Source of the DNA: an uncultured Paraburkholderia sp.
Lineage (GTDB): Bacteria > Pseudomonadota > Gammaproteobacteria > Burkholderiales > Burkholderiaceae
Assembly: GCA_940747215.1 (NCBI GenBank)
Contig: CALNWS010000036.1
Location: 1-45,441, forward strand
DNA: 45,441 bases
Reading direction: 5' to 3'
Made by a program: the position numbers and the translations under genes. The notes under the pieces were generated by a model. It had not been told where the DNA came from. It did not search any database and worked only from the letters and a program-made list of their open reading frames with translations. Below, piece by piece: positions 11,030-20,702 of this stretch. Position 1 is the first letter of the stretch. Every line of letters starts with the position of its first letter.

Positions 11030-11893
11030 ATGTCAATGGCCGACCGCGACGGCAAGATCTGGATGGATGGCAAGCTCATCGACTGGCGCGACGCCAAGAT
11101 CCACGTGCTCACTCACACACTGTGCATTACGTACGGCATGAGCGTCTTCGAAGGCGTACGCGCCCATAAGACAGCGGACGGCGGCACGGCGATTTTCCGC
11201 CTGCAGGACACCAAGCGTCTGCTGAACTCGGCCAAGATCTTCCAGATGGACGTCCCGTTCGACCATGAAACGCTCGCCGCCGCGCAGTGCGAAGTGGTGC
11301 GCGAGAACAAGCTCGAGTCGTGCTATCTGCGCCCGATCATCTGGGTCGGCTCGGAAAAGCTCGGCGTGTCGGCCAAGGGCAATACGATTCACGTCGCCAT
11401 CGCGGCCTGGCCGTGGGGCGCGTATCTCGGTGAAGACGGTCTTGCCAAGGGCATTCGCGTCAAGACGTCGTCGTTCACGCGCCATCACGTGAACGTCTCC
11501 ATGGTTCGCGCGAAGGCGTCGGGCTGGTACGTCAACTCGATCCTCGCCAACCAGGAAGCGATTGTCGACGGTTACGACGAAGCGCTGCTGCTCGACGTCG
11601 ACGGCTACGTGTCCGAAGGCTCCGGCAAAAACTTCTCCCTCGTGAACAACGGCAAGCTGTACACGCCCGATCTGTCGTCGTTCCTCGACGGCATCACGCG
11701 CGACGAGGTCTACACCTGCAACGAAGCGTTCTTCACCGGCACGGTCGCTGAAGTCACGCCTATCCGCGAGCTCGACAACCGCACCATCGGCACGGGCTCG
11801 CGCGGCCCGATCACGGAGAAGCTGCAATCGGCGTTCTTCGACGTGGTCAACGGCAAGAGCGAGAAGTACAAGCACTGGCTCACCAAGATCTGA
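11030..11893 (+). CDS. ilvE: branched-chain amino acid aminotransferase with internal 20-residue deletion
   Basis: This PLP fold-type IV enzyme makes Leu, Ile and Val from their 2-oxo acids. GGAG lies 9 nt before the ATG. FEGVRAHKT lies near residue 41 and the PLP lysine in MVRAKASGWYVNSI near 161. At residues 222-226 GITRD, which holds the PLP phosphate, runs directly into EVYTCNEAFF. In E. coli IlvE and relatives about 20 residues (a helix and a strand) lie between these two pieces. The protein is 287 residues against the usual 304-309. The junction ATCACGCGCGAC is what recombination between two ITRD-coding repeats would leave. The frame stays open, so the gene may be expressed, but activity is doubtful. 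Confidence 0.9.
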   Translation: MSMADRDGKIWMDGKLIDWRDAKIHVLTHTLCITYGMSVFEGVRAHKTADGGTAIFRLQDTKRLLNSAKIFQMDVPFDHETLAAAQCEVVRENKLESCYLRPIIWVGSEKLGVSAKGNTIHVAIAAWPWGAYLGEDGLAKGIRVKTSSFTRHHVNVSMVRAKASGWYVNSILANQEAIVDGYDEALLLDVDGYVSEGSGKNFSLVNNGKLYTPDLSSFLDGITRDEVYTCNEAFFTGTVAEVTPIRELDNRTIGTGSRGPITEKLQSAFFDVVNGKSEKYKHWLTKI

Positions 11894-11950
11894 CGTACGC
11901 TGCCCTTCATGGGCTCTACGTACACACCCTGCATACAACGAGAACGTCTC

Positions 11951-12145
11951 ATGAGCGAAATCAAGGAAATGCCGCTGGTCGAACTGACGGCAAAAGATCT
12001 GCCGGCCTATTGTCCAAACCCGGCCATGCCGCGCTGGAGCACGCATCCGCGCGTCTTCATCGACGTCACGCACGGCGAAGCCAAGTGCCCGTACTGCAGC
12101 ACGCGTTACAAGCTGCGCGACGGCGAAGTGGTCCGCGGCCACTAA
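11951..12145 (+). CDS. small CHCC zinc-finger protein
   Basis: The 64-residue protein has the Cys/His pattern of the zf-CHCC family: YCPNPAMPRWSTHPRVFID, then AKCPYCSTRYKL. This fold resembles the zinc site of respiratory complex I subunit NDUFS6, but the bacterial role is not established. It begins 57 nt after the ilvE stop on the same strand and comes before waaF, the usual Burkholderiales order. The start at 11951 is the first ATG that keeps family length. Intact. Confidence 0.85.
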   Translation: MSEIKEMPLVELTAKDLPAYCPNPAMPRWSTHPRVFIDVTHGEAKCPYCSTRYKLRDGEVVRGH

Positions 12146-12457
12146 ACACGGCGCGGCGCGTCGACCGCTTACGGCTGTGCGCCGCTGAAACGGTTGGCGC
12201 GGCCATCAGCATTTTTTGAAAGCGGGCCTGAACGAACCGAGGCAGTAGCGGCAGATTCACATTTCGTGCCCAGCGCGGGCAACAAGTTGCAGCTGCGCTC
12301 CGGCATGACGCGAGCGAAGCTGCCACGCACGCCTCGCTCGCCATTCGCTCGCAATTCATTCGCCGCCTGCTCGCGCAGGCATTCCCTGTTATTCAACCGA
12401 ACGCCACGCGCGTCAAGCTTGCGCGGCGATTCTTTTCGACACCGGACACTCACTCTG
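12146..12457. other. 312-bp spacer before waaF
   Basis: No gene, repeat or convincing structure is recognised. An open frame runs through it into waaF from 12194, but its translation is Arg/Ser/Phe-rich without family resemblance, and the waaF start lies at 12458. Confidence 0.5.
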
Positions 12458-13483
12458 ATGCGTCGCGCGTTGATTACCGCACCGAACTGGATCGGTGACG
12501 CATTGATGGCGCAGCCGCTGTTTTCGCGGCTCGTGAAATTGCACCCGCGCATCGTCATCGACGCGGTCGCGCCCTCGTGGGTCGCGCCCGTGCTCGAACG
12601 CATGCCGGAAATCCGCGACGTCTACGCCACGGATCTGGCCCACGGCAAGCTGCAGATGCTGCGCCGCTGGCAACTGGCGAGCGATCTGCGCGACGTCGGT
12701 TACGACGCCGCCTATGTGCTGCCCAATTCGCTCAAATCGGTGCTCATTCCGTGGATGGCGGGCATTCGCCTGCGTATCGGCTACACGGGCGAATGTCGCT
12801 ACGGGCTGCTGAACGTGCGTCACGCGAATCCGCGCAAGGACGAGCGGCCGCCCATGGTCGGCCACTACGCCGCCCTCGCCTACGCGCCCCGCGCGAAGAT
12901 TCCCGACGACCTGCCCATGCCGCGACTCGAAAGCGATCTGAACGAGGCGTCGCGCGTGTCGGCGCGCTTCAATCTGGATACGCGCGTGCCGCTGCTCGTG
13001 TTCTGCCCCGGCGCGAAATACGGTCCGGCCAAGCGCTGGCCGCCGGAGCATTTCGCGGCGCTCGCGCAGATGGTCGGCCAGTCGTTCCCGTACACGCAGA
13101 TCGTCGCGCTCGGCTCGCCGAAAGACGCGCCGCTCGCGCAGGCCATCGCCGAAAAAGCTCCGAATGTGCGCAACCTGTGCGGCCAGACTGCACTCGGCGA
13201 AGCGTGCGCGCTGATCTCGCGGGCCAATGCCATCGTCACGAACGACTCCGGTTTGATGCACGTCGCCGCCGCGCTGCGCCGGCCGCTCGTCGCCGTGTAC
13301 GGTTCGACCGATCCGCGCCACACGCCGCCCTTGTCCGAGCTCGCGAAGGTACAATGGCTTCATCTCGAATGCAGCCCCTGTTTTCAGCGAGAGTGCCCGC
13401 TCGGTCATTTGAACTGCCTGAAGCAATTGAGCGCCGAGCAGGTGTTCGGCGATCTGCACGGCATGTTGCTGGCGCAGCGCTGA
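12458..13483 (+). CDS. waaF: ADP-heptose:LPS heptosyltransferase II
   Basis: The 341-residue glycosyltransferase family 9 enzyme adds the second heptose to the LPS inner core in the cytoplasm. The start MRRALITAPNWIGDALMAQP has the family's N-terminal WIGD motif. FCPGAKYGPAKRWP near residue 185 and the C-terminal nucleotide-sugar site VTNDSGLMHVAAAL near 265 are typical, followed by YGSTDPRHTPP. The Cys-rich C-terminus (CSPCFQRECPLGHLNCL) is usual for WaaF. The ATG at 12458 has only a weak ribosome site. Intact. Confidence 0.93.
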   Translation: MRRALITAPNWIGDALMAQPLFSRLVKLHPRIVIDAVAPSWVAPVLERMPEIRDVYATDLAHGKLQMLRRWQLASDLRDVGYDAAYVLPNSLKSVLIPWMAGIRLRIGYTGECRYGLLNVRHANPRKDERPPMVGHYAALAYAPRAKIPDDLPMPRLESDLNEASRVSARFNLDTRVPLLVFCPGAKYGPAKRWPPEHFAALAQMVGQSFPYTQIVALGSPKDAPLAQAIAEKAPNVRNLCGQTALGEACALISRANAIVTNDSGLMHVAAALRRPLVAVYGSTDPRHTPPLSELAKVQWLHLECSPCFQRECPLGHLNCLKQLSAEQVFGDLHGMLLAQR

Positions 13484-13717
13484 GCTGGATTCAGCTGAGT
13501 CGGGTCGAACTGCCTGACAGTTGCACGAAATGCTCGCACGAAGAAGCGCGCACAAGAGAACGTGCACGCAACATCGCACGCCCCTGAGCGCGTCGCGTCA
13601 TGTTCGCGCCTTGCGGCACGGGCATTCTGGCGCTCGGAGCGAGAAGTCCGGTGCGCCGGACTGTCCCGCTGACCGCTGCCCCGCAACCGCGCGCTGCACA
13701 CAAAAGACTGACGAGCC

Positions 13718-14164
13718 ATGCCACGTTTTGCCTACATCTTCGAAGCTGCTGCCGATACCCTGAACGCCTACTATCAGGCCGTTGCCGAGGTCAATATCGA
13801 CAGCTTGATGGGCCTGTGGATCGACGAGGAGTTCGTCAGTTGCATCTGGGCCGACGGCTCCCATCTGCACGGTTTGGACAGCATTCGCGCAGGCCTGCAG
13901 ATCCAGCTCGAGGCCGCGCCGGTTTCCATCGAACCGCTCGACATCCGCGTGTACGACAGCCTCGGCACCGTGGTCTACGCGATTGCCGAAGCCCACCGCC
14001 CCGCAGACCCGAAAGCGCTGCCGGCCATGGTATTCACCACCTACGTGATGGTTCACGAACGCGGCGAGTGGCGCATCGCGCACATCCATGCGAGCCCCAT
14101 GCCCAACAAAGCCGCCAGCCAGTTCGCCACCAAGATGCGGCACGGCCAAGGGTCGCTGCACTAA
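13718..14164 (+). CDS. NTF2-like/SnoaL-fold protein
   Basis: The 148-residue protein has the alpha+beta cone arrangement of the NTF2 superfamily (ketosteroid-isomerase-like): helix AADTLNAYYQAVAEVNID, then MGLWIDEEFVSCIWADG, HLHGLDSIRAGLQ and the C-terminal strand pair MVFTTYVMVHERGEWRIAHI followed by HASP. Such proteins can be enzymes or ligand-binding folds; the substrate cannot be named. It lies between waaF and the YheT-type hydrolase, with a 43-nt gap to the latter. Intact. Confidence 0.8.
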   Translation: MPRFAYIFEAAADTLNAYYQAVAEVNIDSLMGLWIDEEFVSCIWADGSHLHGLDSIRAGLQIQLEAAPVSIEPLDIRVYDSLGTVVYAIAEAHRPADPKALPAMVFTTYVMVHERGEWRIAHIHASPMPNKAASQFATKMRHGQGSLH

Positions 14165-14207
14165 CGCGCTCTGCCGGGCTTTTTCCTTTTCGCTACACAC
14201 TAGTGGT

Positions 14208-15400
14208 ATGAGCACGCCCTACAGCCAATCCCAAAGCGAGTCCACGCAAGGGACTTCACACGACGAATCCGCTTCATCCGGCACCGCCCGCGCGGCTGTA
14301 GCGGTGGCCGCCAGCGCGAGCGCCACCGTCGCGGCTACGGTCGAAGCAACTGTCGAGGCCGCCGTCGATCTGCTCTACCGCGCGCAGCTCTGGCTGCCCA
14401 ACCGGCATGTTCAAACCATCGTCCCGTCGCTGTTTGCGCGCCGTCCGGCGGTGTCGTTCAAGCGCGAGCGCTGGGATACGCCGGACGGCGACTTCATCGA
14501 TCTCGACTGGGTCGTGCATGACGGCCGCACGCCCAACGGCGCCGGCAACATTGCCAACGCCGCTTCACAAGCCCCTCACGTTCCCGCCGAGGACGCCCCG
14601 CTCTTCGTGCTGTTCCACGGTCTCGAAGGCAGTTCGTCGTCGCACTATGCCGCGGCGCTGATGGCCGCCGCGCTCGACCATGGCATGGCTGGCATAGCGT
14701 GGTGCCACACTTTCGCAGTTGCAGCGGACCGCTGAACCGGATGCCGCGCTTCTATATCATCTCGCGGACAGCAACGAAGTCGACTGGGTGCTACGGCGCC
14801 TGCGCGCCGCGCATCGCGGGCCGATCGTCGCGGCGAGCGTGTCGCTCGACGGCAACGTGCTGCTGCGCTGGCTGGGCGAGCAGCGCGATAACGCCGCTGC
14901 CGTCATTTCGGCCGCCGCCGCGATCTCCACGCCGATCGACGTGCACGCCGGCGGCCACGCGCTGTCGCAAGGCTTCGGCATGGTCTACACGCGCAGCTTT
15001 CTCAAGACGCTCAAGCAGAAGGCCGAGCAGAAACTGGTTCAATTCCCCGGCCTGTTCGACCGCAACGCGATGCTGGCGAGCCGCACCATGTACGAATTCG
15101 ACACGTGGTCACCGCGCCGCTGCACGGCTTTCGCAATACGGACGAGTACTGGGGTGTCGCCACCACGCGCCCTCTCTTGCCGCACATCGAAGTGCCACGC
15201 TGGTGCTGAACGCGCGCAACGACCCGTTCCTGCCCGCCAAGGCCTTGCCCGCGCGGCACGAGGTCTCGGCGGCAGTGTAACTCGATCAACCGAGGCACGG
15301 CGGCCACGCTGGCTTCATGACCGGGCCGTTCCCGGGCCGGATAGACTGGCTGTCGCGGCGCGTGTTCGGCTATCTGGAACGACACGTCGATCATGGATGA
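14208..15400 (+). pseudogene. YheT-family alpha/beta hydrolase, frameshifted
   Basis: The start has a Ser/Ala-rich leader, then LWLPNRHVQTIVPSL, the YheT hallmark, and LFHGLEGSSSSHYA near residue 140. Frame changes occur near 14695, again near 14755, near 15105 and between 15170 and 15290. The nucleophile elbow reads SVSLDGN where relatives have SLGGN, so a Gly is also substituted. LVLNARNDPFLPA (acid residue) and GHAGFMTGPFP (catalytic His) are still visible in other frames. The ancestral end DWLSRRVFGYLERHVDHG stops at 15398-15400 and overlaps the next start by 8 nt. Confidence 0.85.
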
Positions 15401-15971
15401 CATCGTCAAGCAGGCCTTGGCCAAATGGCCGAACGTACCGAGCTGCACCGGCTGGCTGATGCTCGACCGGCGCGGCAACTGGCGCATGCGCGACGAAGCC
15501 GCCCAGGCAAGCGGCTCGCCCGGCACGGCGATCCGCCAAGAGGCGCTGCTGGGTTTCATCAACCGCAATTACGTCGTCGACGAACACGGGCAGTGGTATT
15601 TCCAGAACGGACCGCAGCGCGTGTACGTGGAGCTGGGTTACACGCCGTGGGTGGTGCGGCTTGCGGCGGACGCTTCCGGCGCGTTGTCGCTGCAGGATCA
15701 GGGCGGCGGCGTATTCGACCCGGCTGCTGTGCTCGTGGACGACGAAGGCGGCATTCTGTTCGTCGATCGTTCGACGCCCGCCCGCGTCGCAGTCCTGCAC
15801 GATCACGATCTGGACGTATTCTCGGACCACGCAACGCTCGCCGACGATTCGATGAGCGGCGAATTCCGCTGGACCGACAAGATCGTGCTGCTGCTCGAAG
15901 AGGTGAAGCGCGGCGAAGTCGCCGCGCATTTCGGGTTCGTGGAAAGCCCTGCTGCTGCGGCGAATGCCTAG
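15393..15971 (+). CDS. conserved protein of unknown function
   Basis: The 192-residue protein is soluble, with no signal peptide or membrane helix. It has LTGW-like CTGWLMLDRRGNWRMRDE near residue 18, an aromatic-rich core (GFINRNYVVDEHGQWYFQNG followed by PQRVYVELGYTPWVV near residues 53-92) and an acidic C-terminal half ending in a helix (TDKIVLLLEEVKRGEVAAHFG). I do not recognise the family with certainty. The start overlaps the upstream hydrolase gene by 8 nt, which implies translational coupling in the ancestor. The frame is clean, so it is probably still made. Confidence 0.7.
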   Translation: MDDIVKQALAKWPNVPSCTGWLMLDRRGNWRMRDEAAQASGSPGTAIRQEALLGFINRNYVVDEHGQWYFQNGPQRVYVELGYTPWVVRLAADASGALSLQDQGGGVFDPAAVLVDDEGGILFVDRSTPARVAVLHDHDLDVFSDHATLADDSMSGEFRWTDKIVLLLEEVKRGEVAAHFGFVESPAAAANA

Positions 15972-15995
15972 GCTGGCGCAGGCTTTCCAGACGGC

Positions 15996-17704
15996 TCAAC
16001 TCTTCTCGTCGAGCCGCTCTTCCTTGTAGTGGTTTTCCATCTCGTGCAGCCGTGCATCGACGGTTGCGAGATCGTGGTAACCGATCGCCTTCAGATCGCG
16101 CGCGTCCTTCACTTCAGCTGACGGATCGCCGACGGCCACGCCCCTTCCAGCGCGAACTTCTCCGCCATCGCGCGGTGCTGCGTCAAAGCGTCCCCACTGC
16201 CCACACTCGCCTGCGCGAGATAAAGCTACCACGCCGGCTGATCGGGCTCGGTACGCGTTTCCTTTTGCGCCAATGCCTGCGCTTCGGTGAAGCGCTTGAG
16301 CGTCAACAGCGTGCGGATGTGCATGTCGAGGGCAGCGTTCGACTGCGGCCAGCGCTTCTGCGCGAGGTCGGCGAGATGCAAGGCTTCGTCGTCGCGCCCG
16401 GCGCGGCGCGCAATGTCGGCAGCGAGCACATCGAGACTCGGTGAACTGCGGGCTGACGTGCCCTCTTCCTGCTCGCCCGACGCAAACGCCACGCGCGATG
16501 CAGCCAGCGACGCCGACGCGTCGTCGTAACGTTCGAGCAGCATCTGACCGAACGCCATGCCGTACCAGTTGGCGGCCACGTTCAGCGCGGTGTGATCCTC
16601 GATTTCGGAACGCAGACGCGAGATCTCATCGGCGTATTCGTTGCGCGAGCGATCCTGCAAGAGCCGCGCACGCGCCCGCACGAAGCCATACTCCGGTACC
16701 TGATACGGTTGGTTGCCGGTACGGCGCACGCCGCGCGCGGTCTTCCATGTCGGCGATGCGCTCGCCGGTCAGCGGGTGCGTGCGCGCGTAAGCCGGAATG
16801 CCGGTGTCGCTCATGGCCGCGCGATCGAGACGGCGCGAAGAACGCGCTCATCGCGTAAGGATCGTAGCCGGCACCGGCCAGCAGCATAAAAAGCCGACGC
16901 GGTCCGCCTCGTGTTCGGCGGAGCGCGAGAAGCGCAACTGGTTGTCCACCGCATAGGCCTGCCCGCCGATTGCAATCGCGCTGCCGAGTCGCCGCTGTGC
17001 GCAAGCACGCCGGCGAGCACACCGAACAGCAGGCCCGCGAGCGCGGCATACGTGCTGCGCTCACCGGTCGTGATCATGCGCGAGATGTGCCGTTGCAGAA
17101 CGTGCCCTATCTCGTGACCGAGCACCGACGCAAGCTCGGACTCCGTCTGCGTCGCCACGATCAGGCCGGTGTTCACGCCGATGAAACCGCCCGGCAGCGA
17201 GAACGCGTTGATTTGCGGGTCGCGCACGGCGAATAGATCGAAGTCCGGCCGATAGCCGCCGATATACAGCGCGTTCGCCGCCGCGGCGAGTTTCCCGGCG
17301 ACCGAGTTCAGATAATCGCGCACGAACCAGTCGTCGAGATAATCGGGATCGCGGCACAACTCGCGCATGACGTGCTCGCCCAGCTTGCGCTCGGCTTGCG
17401 GCGTAAGCGACTCGGAGCCGCCGTTGCCGAGGTCGGGTAATTGCTGCGTGAGGATCGGCGCGCGCCAGTTCGAGCTTCCCGCTTTTGCACCTGCATTGCT
17501 GGAGAAAGGGCTCTGCGCACCGCCGTAGACGCCGAACACGCCTTGCGCGATGTCGGGCGGCACGACCGGGTCGGCGTAGGACTCGGACGGGCCGCTCACG
17601 AGCGGCGGTTCCGCAGACTGCGGATTGAACGACAGCCCCGGCTTCGACGCGGCGTGCGATTGCGCGAACGCACCCGGCGGCGCCGCGAGCGCAATCGACA
17701 ACAA
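15996..17704 (-). pseudogene. BepA-like M48 metalloprotease with TPR domain, broken
   Basis: Relatives are periplasmic zinc proteases that assist outer-membrane protein assembly. The N-terminus has a signal peptide ending AFAQ. The zinc motif HEIGH is in SVLGHEIGHVLQRHISRMIT, and EHEADR (third ligand) follows after a frame change near 16990. More frame changes occur near 16890, 16830 and 16710. The TPR-like C-terminal part (VAANWYGMAFGQMLLERYDD) is open to a TAG at 16226-16228 in PAW(stop)LYLAQ. The frame continues past it, shifts near 16140, and ends RLDEKS at 15996. The 5' start is uncertain (17704 assumes TTG). It is divergent from moaC. Confidence 0.85.
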
Positions 17705-17957
17705 CGCAGCAAAAAACCGTTTCGAACGCGTTGCGAGGTCGGTGTGACGGAGTCGGGAAGCAGTGCCCGCCGCTCTCGACGATGCTCAGACCGAGGCTCG
17801 CAAGATAGCGGGCACGGGCCAATTGTAATCAGTTGGCGCGGCGAATCGATGGCTTTGCGCAACACGTGCGTTCGCGCCGTCGCCGCGATTCATGACGGCG
17901 CCGCTGCCGGGTTGAAGCGCGCTGCTATTGATGGGCTCCCCTTTGAAAGAGCAAACC

Positions 17958-18434
17958 ATGCCTGAACTCACACACTTCGACGCTGCCGGACAGGCGCATA
18001 TGGTGGACGTCGGCGACAAGGAAGAGACGAAGCGCATCGCGATTGCGCGCGGCTCGATCCACATGCTGCCCGACACGTTCGCGCTGATCCGCGACGGCAA
18101 CACCAAAAAGGGCGACGTCATCGGCATCGCGCGCATCGCGGCGATTCAAGGCTCGAAGCGAACGGCCGATCTGATTCCGCTCTATCATCCGCTCGCGCTT
18201 ACGCGCGTGAAGGTGGATTTCGAACTCGGCGAAAAGCTGCCTGGCGTGCATTGCACGGTTCAGGTGGAAACGCTCGGCAGAACGGGCGTGGAAATGGAAG
18301 CGCTCACCGCTGTACAGGTGGGTCTGCTGACGGTGTACGACATGTGCAAGGCAGTGGATCGCGGCATAACCATCACCGATGTGAAGGTGATGGAAAAGCA
18401 TGGCGGGAAGTCAGGGGATTGGGTAGCGGAGTGA
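17958..18434 (+). CDS. moaC: cyclic pyranopterin monophosphate synthase (MoaC)
   Basis: The 158-residue enzyme makes cPMP in molybdenum cofactor synthesis, acting with Moa[21 protein letters not shown] is the family start. [15 protein letters not shown] carries the active-site His; E. coli has LCHPL here, so Cys is replaced by Tyr. [21 protein letters not shown] followed by KAVD carries the catalytic Glu, Asp and Lys. KHGGKSGDW closes the protein. AAAGAG sits just before the ATG at 17958. It is full-length and probably functional. Confidence 0.94.
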   Translation: MPELTHFDAAGQAHMVDVGDKEETKRIAIARGSIHMLPDTFALIRDGNTKKGDVIGIARIAAIQGSKRTADLIPLYHPLALTRVKVDFELGEKLPGVHCTVQVETLGRTGVEMEALTAVQVGLLTVYDMCKAVDRGITITDVKVMEKHGGKSGDWVAE

Positions 18435-18502
18435 CGATGCTGCGCATCTCCACTCCGCATTCGTAGCCTTCGCATTCTTTCCCTGTACGCGAAGGCCACA
18501 GA

Positions 18503-20293
18503 TTACTCGTCGTCGCTGTCGTCGTCTTCGTTGACTTCGCCCGGCGGCGTGCCGTAGCGCTTCACGAGTTCGGCCTTGAAGCCGGTCAGCGTTTTCTGCT
18601 CGTCGCAGAGTTGGTAAAGATAAGCCAGTTGCGACGGCCAGTCGTGCAGTTCCTCGGCGAAAATCTTCAGGCGCGCGATCGTGTCGAATGCGCCCGCCGT
18701 GTCACCGCTCAAGGCCTGCAACACCGCATAACGGCGCAGCACCGCTTCACCCGGCAGCAACGTCATCGCCTTGCGATGCATTTCGAGCTTATGCTGCAGG
18801 TCCATCGAATTCATCGGCAACAGGGTTGCCATACCGTACTCGCCCCACGCACCGAACAGGAACGACGGATCCGCACGATACTGCTCGGCCGGACGCGCGC
18901 CGTAATACAGCACTTCGGCGCGCGCGTAATCGCGATACACCGGATACAGCGCCGCGATGCCGCCGAACACCACCACCGCGAACACGCCGAACGAAAAACG
19001 TCCCGGCGCGAGGCGCAGCGAGTGCGTTTCGAGCAAACCGAACACGAACATCGCAGGCAGCAGGAAGAACATGTACTGCTGCGGATACTCGACGAGCGCG
19101 TGCATCACCAGCACACCGATCAGCGCGATACCGAAGACGCGCGCGGCCGTATAAGGCGCGCGCACCACGCGCACGAGCCACGTGAGCAGACCGAGCAGTA
19201 CGATCGCGAGCCCGATCAGGCCGGTTTTGGCGAGCAGATCAATGAAGATGTCGTGCGAATTGTTAGCGATTTCCACGCCGCCGAGCGTCCTCGCAAACTC
19301 ATACTGATAGCTCGGAAATTCGCCCCAGCCTACGCCCATCAACGGGTGCGTCTTGAACATCGTCCAGCCGTACTTCCACAGCGCGAGACGCGGCGCGATC
19401 TGGCCGGCATCCTTGAAGCGCTCCGCCGCCGACTGCCCGAGATCGAGGTGATAACGCACGTTGGCCCAGCGGATCAGCGCATTCACCACGACGAAGAGAA
19501 TCGCGAGCGCAATTGGAATCAGCCATTCGCGGCTGCTGCGGCGAAGCTGCGCCTGAGCACGCGTCTGCGCGAAAGCCATCCAGAATCCGGCGACCACGAT
19601 CACGCCCATTTGCAGCCACGGTCCGCGCGACACCGTCAATGCGAAACCGATGGCGAAGATGGCCGAGACGAGCAGCCACAGGGCAACCGCAAGCCGACGC
19701 GTCTGTACGAGAAACAGCGCACCCGCCATCGCGAACGCAATATATGTGGCGAGGTGATTCGCCTGCGCCATGTTGCCGAACGGACGACGCTCGATCGTCA
19801 CATTATAAGCGACGACGAGCGGCGATACCCGCGCTTCGAGGTGGAAGAGCTGAATGACCTGGCAGAACACCGCGAAAAGACCGCCGACGACCAGCGCACC
19901 CGCCGCCCAGCGCAACGCCGTCTCGCTGAGCTTCACGCGCGTGAAGCCGTAACCGGCATGCGCCGCCATGAACGCCGCGAGCAGGAAGCCGCCGCCGAGC
20001 CAGTTCATCGACGGCTGCGACACCGGCAACACGACCGACTGCGTAATCAGCAGCAGACCGAACAGCAACGGCACCACCGCCACCAAGGGCGATGCAAACG
20101 TCACGCGCGGCCGCGCGCTCGCCATCAGCAGCACGACGCCCGCGCCGGTCAGCAGATAGAGCGCGAGCGCGGTGAACTCCGCATAGAATGTCGGGATGGG
20201 GTACGTATGGTTGACGACCGCGTAGGACAGCACCAGCGCGAGAGACAGCAGAACGAGCGACAGATAACGTGAAAATGGGGTGGGCATCGACAT
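18503..20293 (-). CDS. pglL: PglL-type O-oligosaccharyltransferase (Wzy_C family)
   Basis: The 596-residue inner-membrane protein has about 12 hydrophobic helices. In the PglL family it moves lipid-linked oligosaccharide to Ser/Thr of periplasmic proteins and pilins. The N-terminal region matches PglL. The central periplasmic loop has GVGWGEFPSYQYEFARTLGG and the conserved His in NNSHDIFIDLLAKTG near residue 330, and a soluble C-terminal part follows with an acidic tail (EVNEDDDSDDE). It lies downstream of pilA on the same strand, the usual pairing, but the group II intron now separates them and ends about 17 nt before this ATG. The frame is intact while its pilin neighbour is broken. Confidence 0.88.
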   Translation of the reverse strand: MSMPTPFSRYLSLVLLSLALVLSYAVVNHTYPIPTFYAEFTALALYLLTGAGVVLLMASARPRVTFASPLVAVVPLLFGLLLITQSVVLPVSQPSMNWLGGGFLLAAFMAAHAGYGFTRVKLSETALRWAAGALVVGGLFAVFCQVIQLFHLEARVSPLVVAYNVTIERRPFGNMAQANHLATYIAFAMAGALFLVQTRRLAVALWLLVSAIFAIGFALTVSRGPWLQMGVIVVAGFWMAFAQTRAQAQLRRSSREWLIPIALAILFVVVNALIRWANVRYHLDLGQSAAERFKDAGQIAPRLALWKYGWTMFKTHPLMGVGWGEFPSYQYEFARTLGGVEIANNSHDIFIDLLAKTGLIGLAIVLLGLLTWLVRVVRAPYTAARVFGIALIGVLVMHALVEYPQQYMFFLLPAMFVFGLLETHSLRLAPGRFSFGVFAVVVFGGIAALYPVYRDYARAEVLYYGARPAEQYRADPSFLFGAWGEYGMATLLPMNSMDLQHKLEMHRKAMTLLPGEAVLRRYAVLQALSGDTAGAFDTIARLKIFAEELHDWPSQLAYLYQLCDEQKTLTGFKAELVKRYGTPPGEVNEDDDSDDE

Positions 20294-20354
20294 CGAGTAA
20301 CCAGTGGGCGTCAGGTAGGGTAGCCCCCTTCCTTGCAGAAGAGGGGCCCCCTAA

Positions 20355-20388
20355 GAACCGTACGTGCGAGTTTCCCCGCATACGGCTC
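20355..20388 (-). ncRNA. group II intron domain V
   Basis: Minus-strand GAGCCGTATGCGGGGAAACT continues to CGCACGTACGGTTC. It folds as a 34-nt hairpin with the catalytic AGC triad at positions 2-4, a two-nucleotide bulge on the 3' side and a GAAA tetraloop. It is intact in sequence even though the maturase is broken. Confidence 0.92.
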
Positions 20389-20674
20389 AAGCCTACATAT
20401 TTCTTTTACAAAGCCCCGTCAGTGCAACGACGGAGCCGGCTTAGTTACCGCGAGTTTACCAACGTGTACCTGCCGGTGGCAGTCGGGGTGTAGCAAGACT
20501 CTGTTGGAAAGAGTGTCGGTCCCGCCATGTATCCGATATTCCAGATGATGGTCGTGCCAACTGGTCTCGTTCGTCAGAGCCCAACCCCAGTGCGCACATA
20601 AGCCGCCCTGTGATTTGTACAGCGCCACCCATTGCTTGCGATAACGCATCGAGTACTCCATGCGCGCCTGCCGC

Positions 20675-20702
20675 AATTGCTCGCTGTAAATTGCTCGCTG
20701 TA
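20675..20702. repeat. 14-bp perfect tandem duplication in the maturase gene
   Basis: AATTGCTCGCTGTA is present twice in tandem (20675-20688, 20689-20702). It shifts the frame just before the HNH domain. It has the same unit length as the duplication in fba. Confidence 0.95.

Noticed and set aside
11033..12142. A 369-codon minus-strand frame over ilvE
   Set aside because: Shadow of ilvE and the zinc protein gene; no family match.
18611..20272. A 553-codon open frame on the plus strand
   Set aside because: It is antisense to pglL, Arg/His/Gln-rich and without a recognisable domain.
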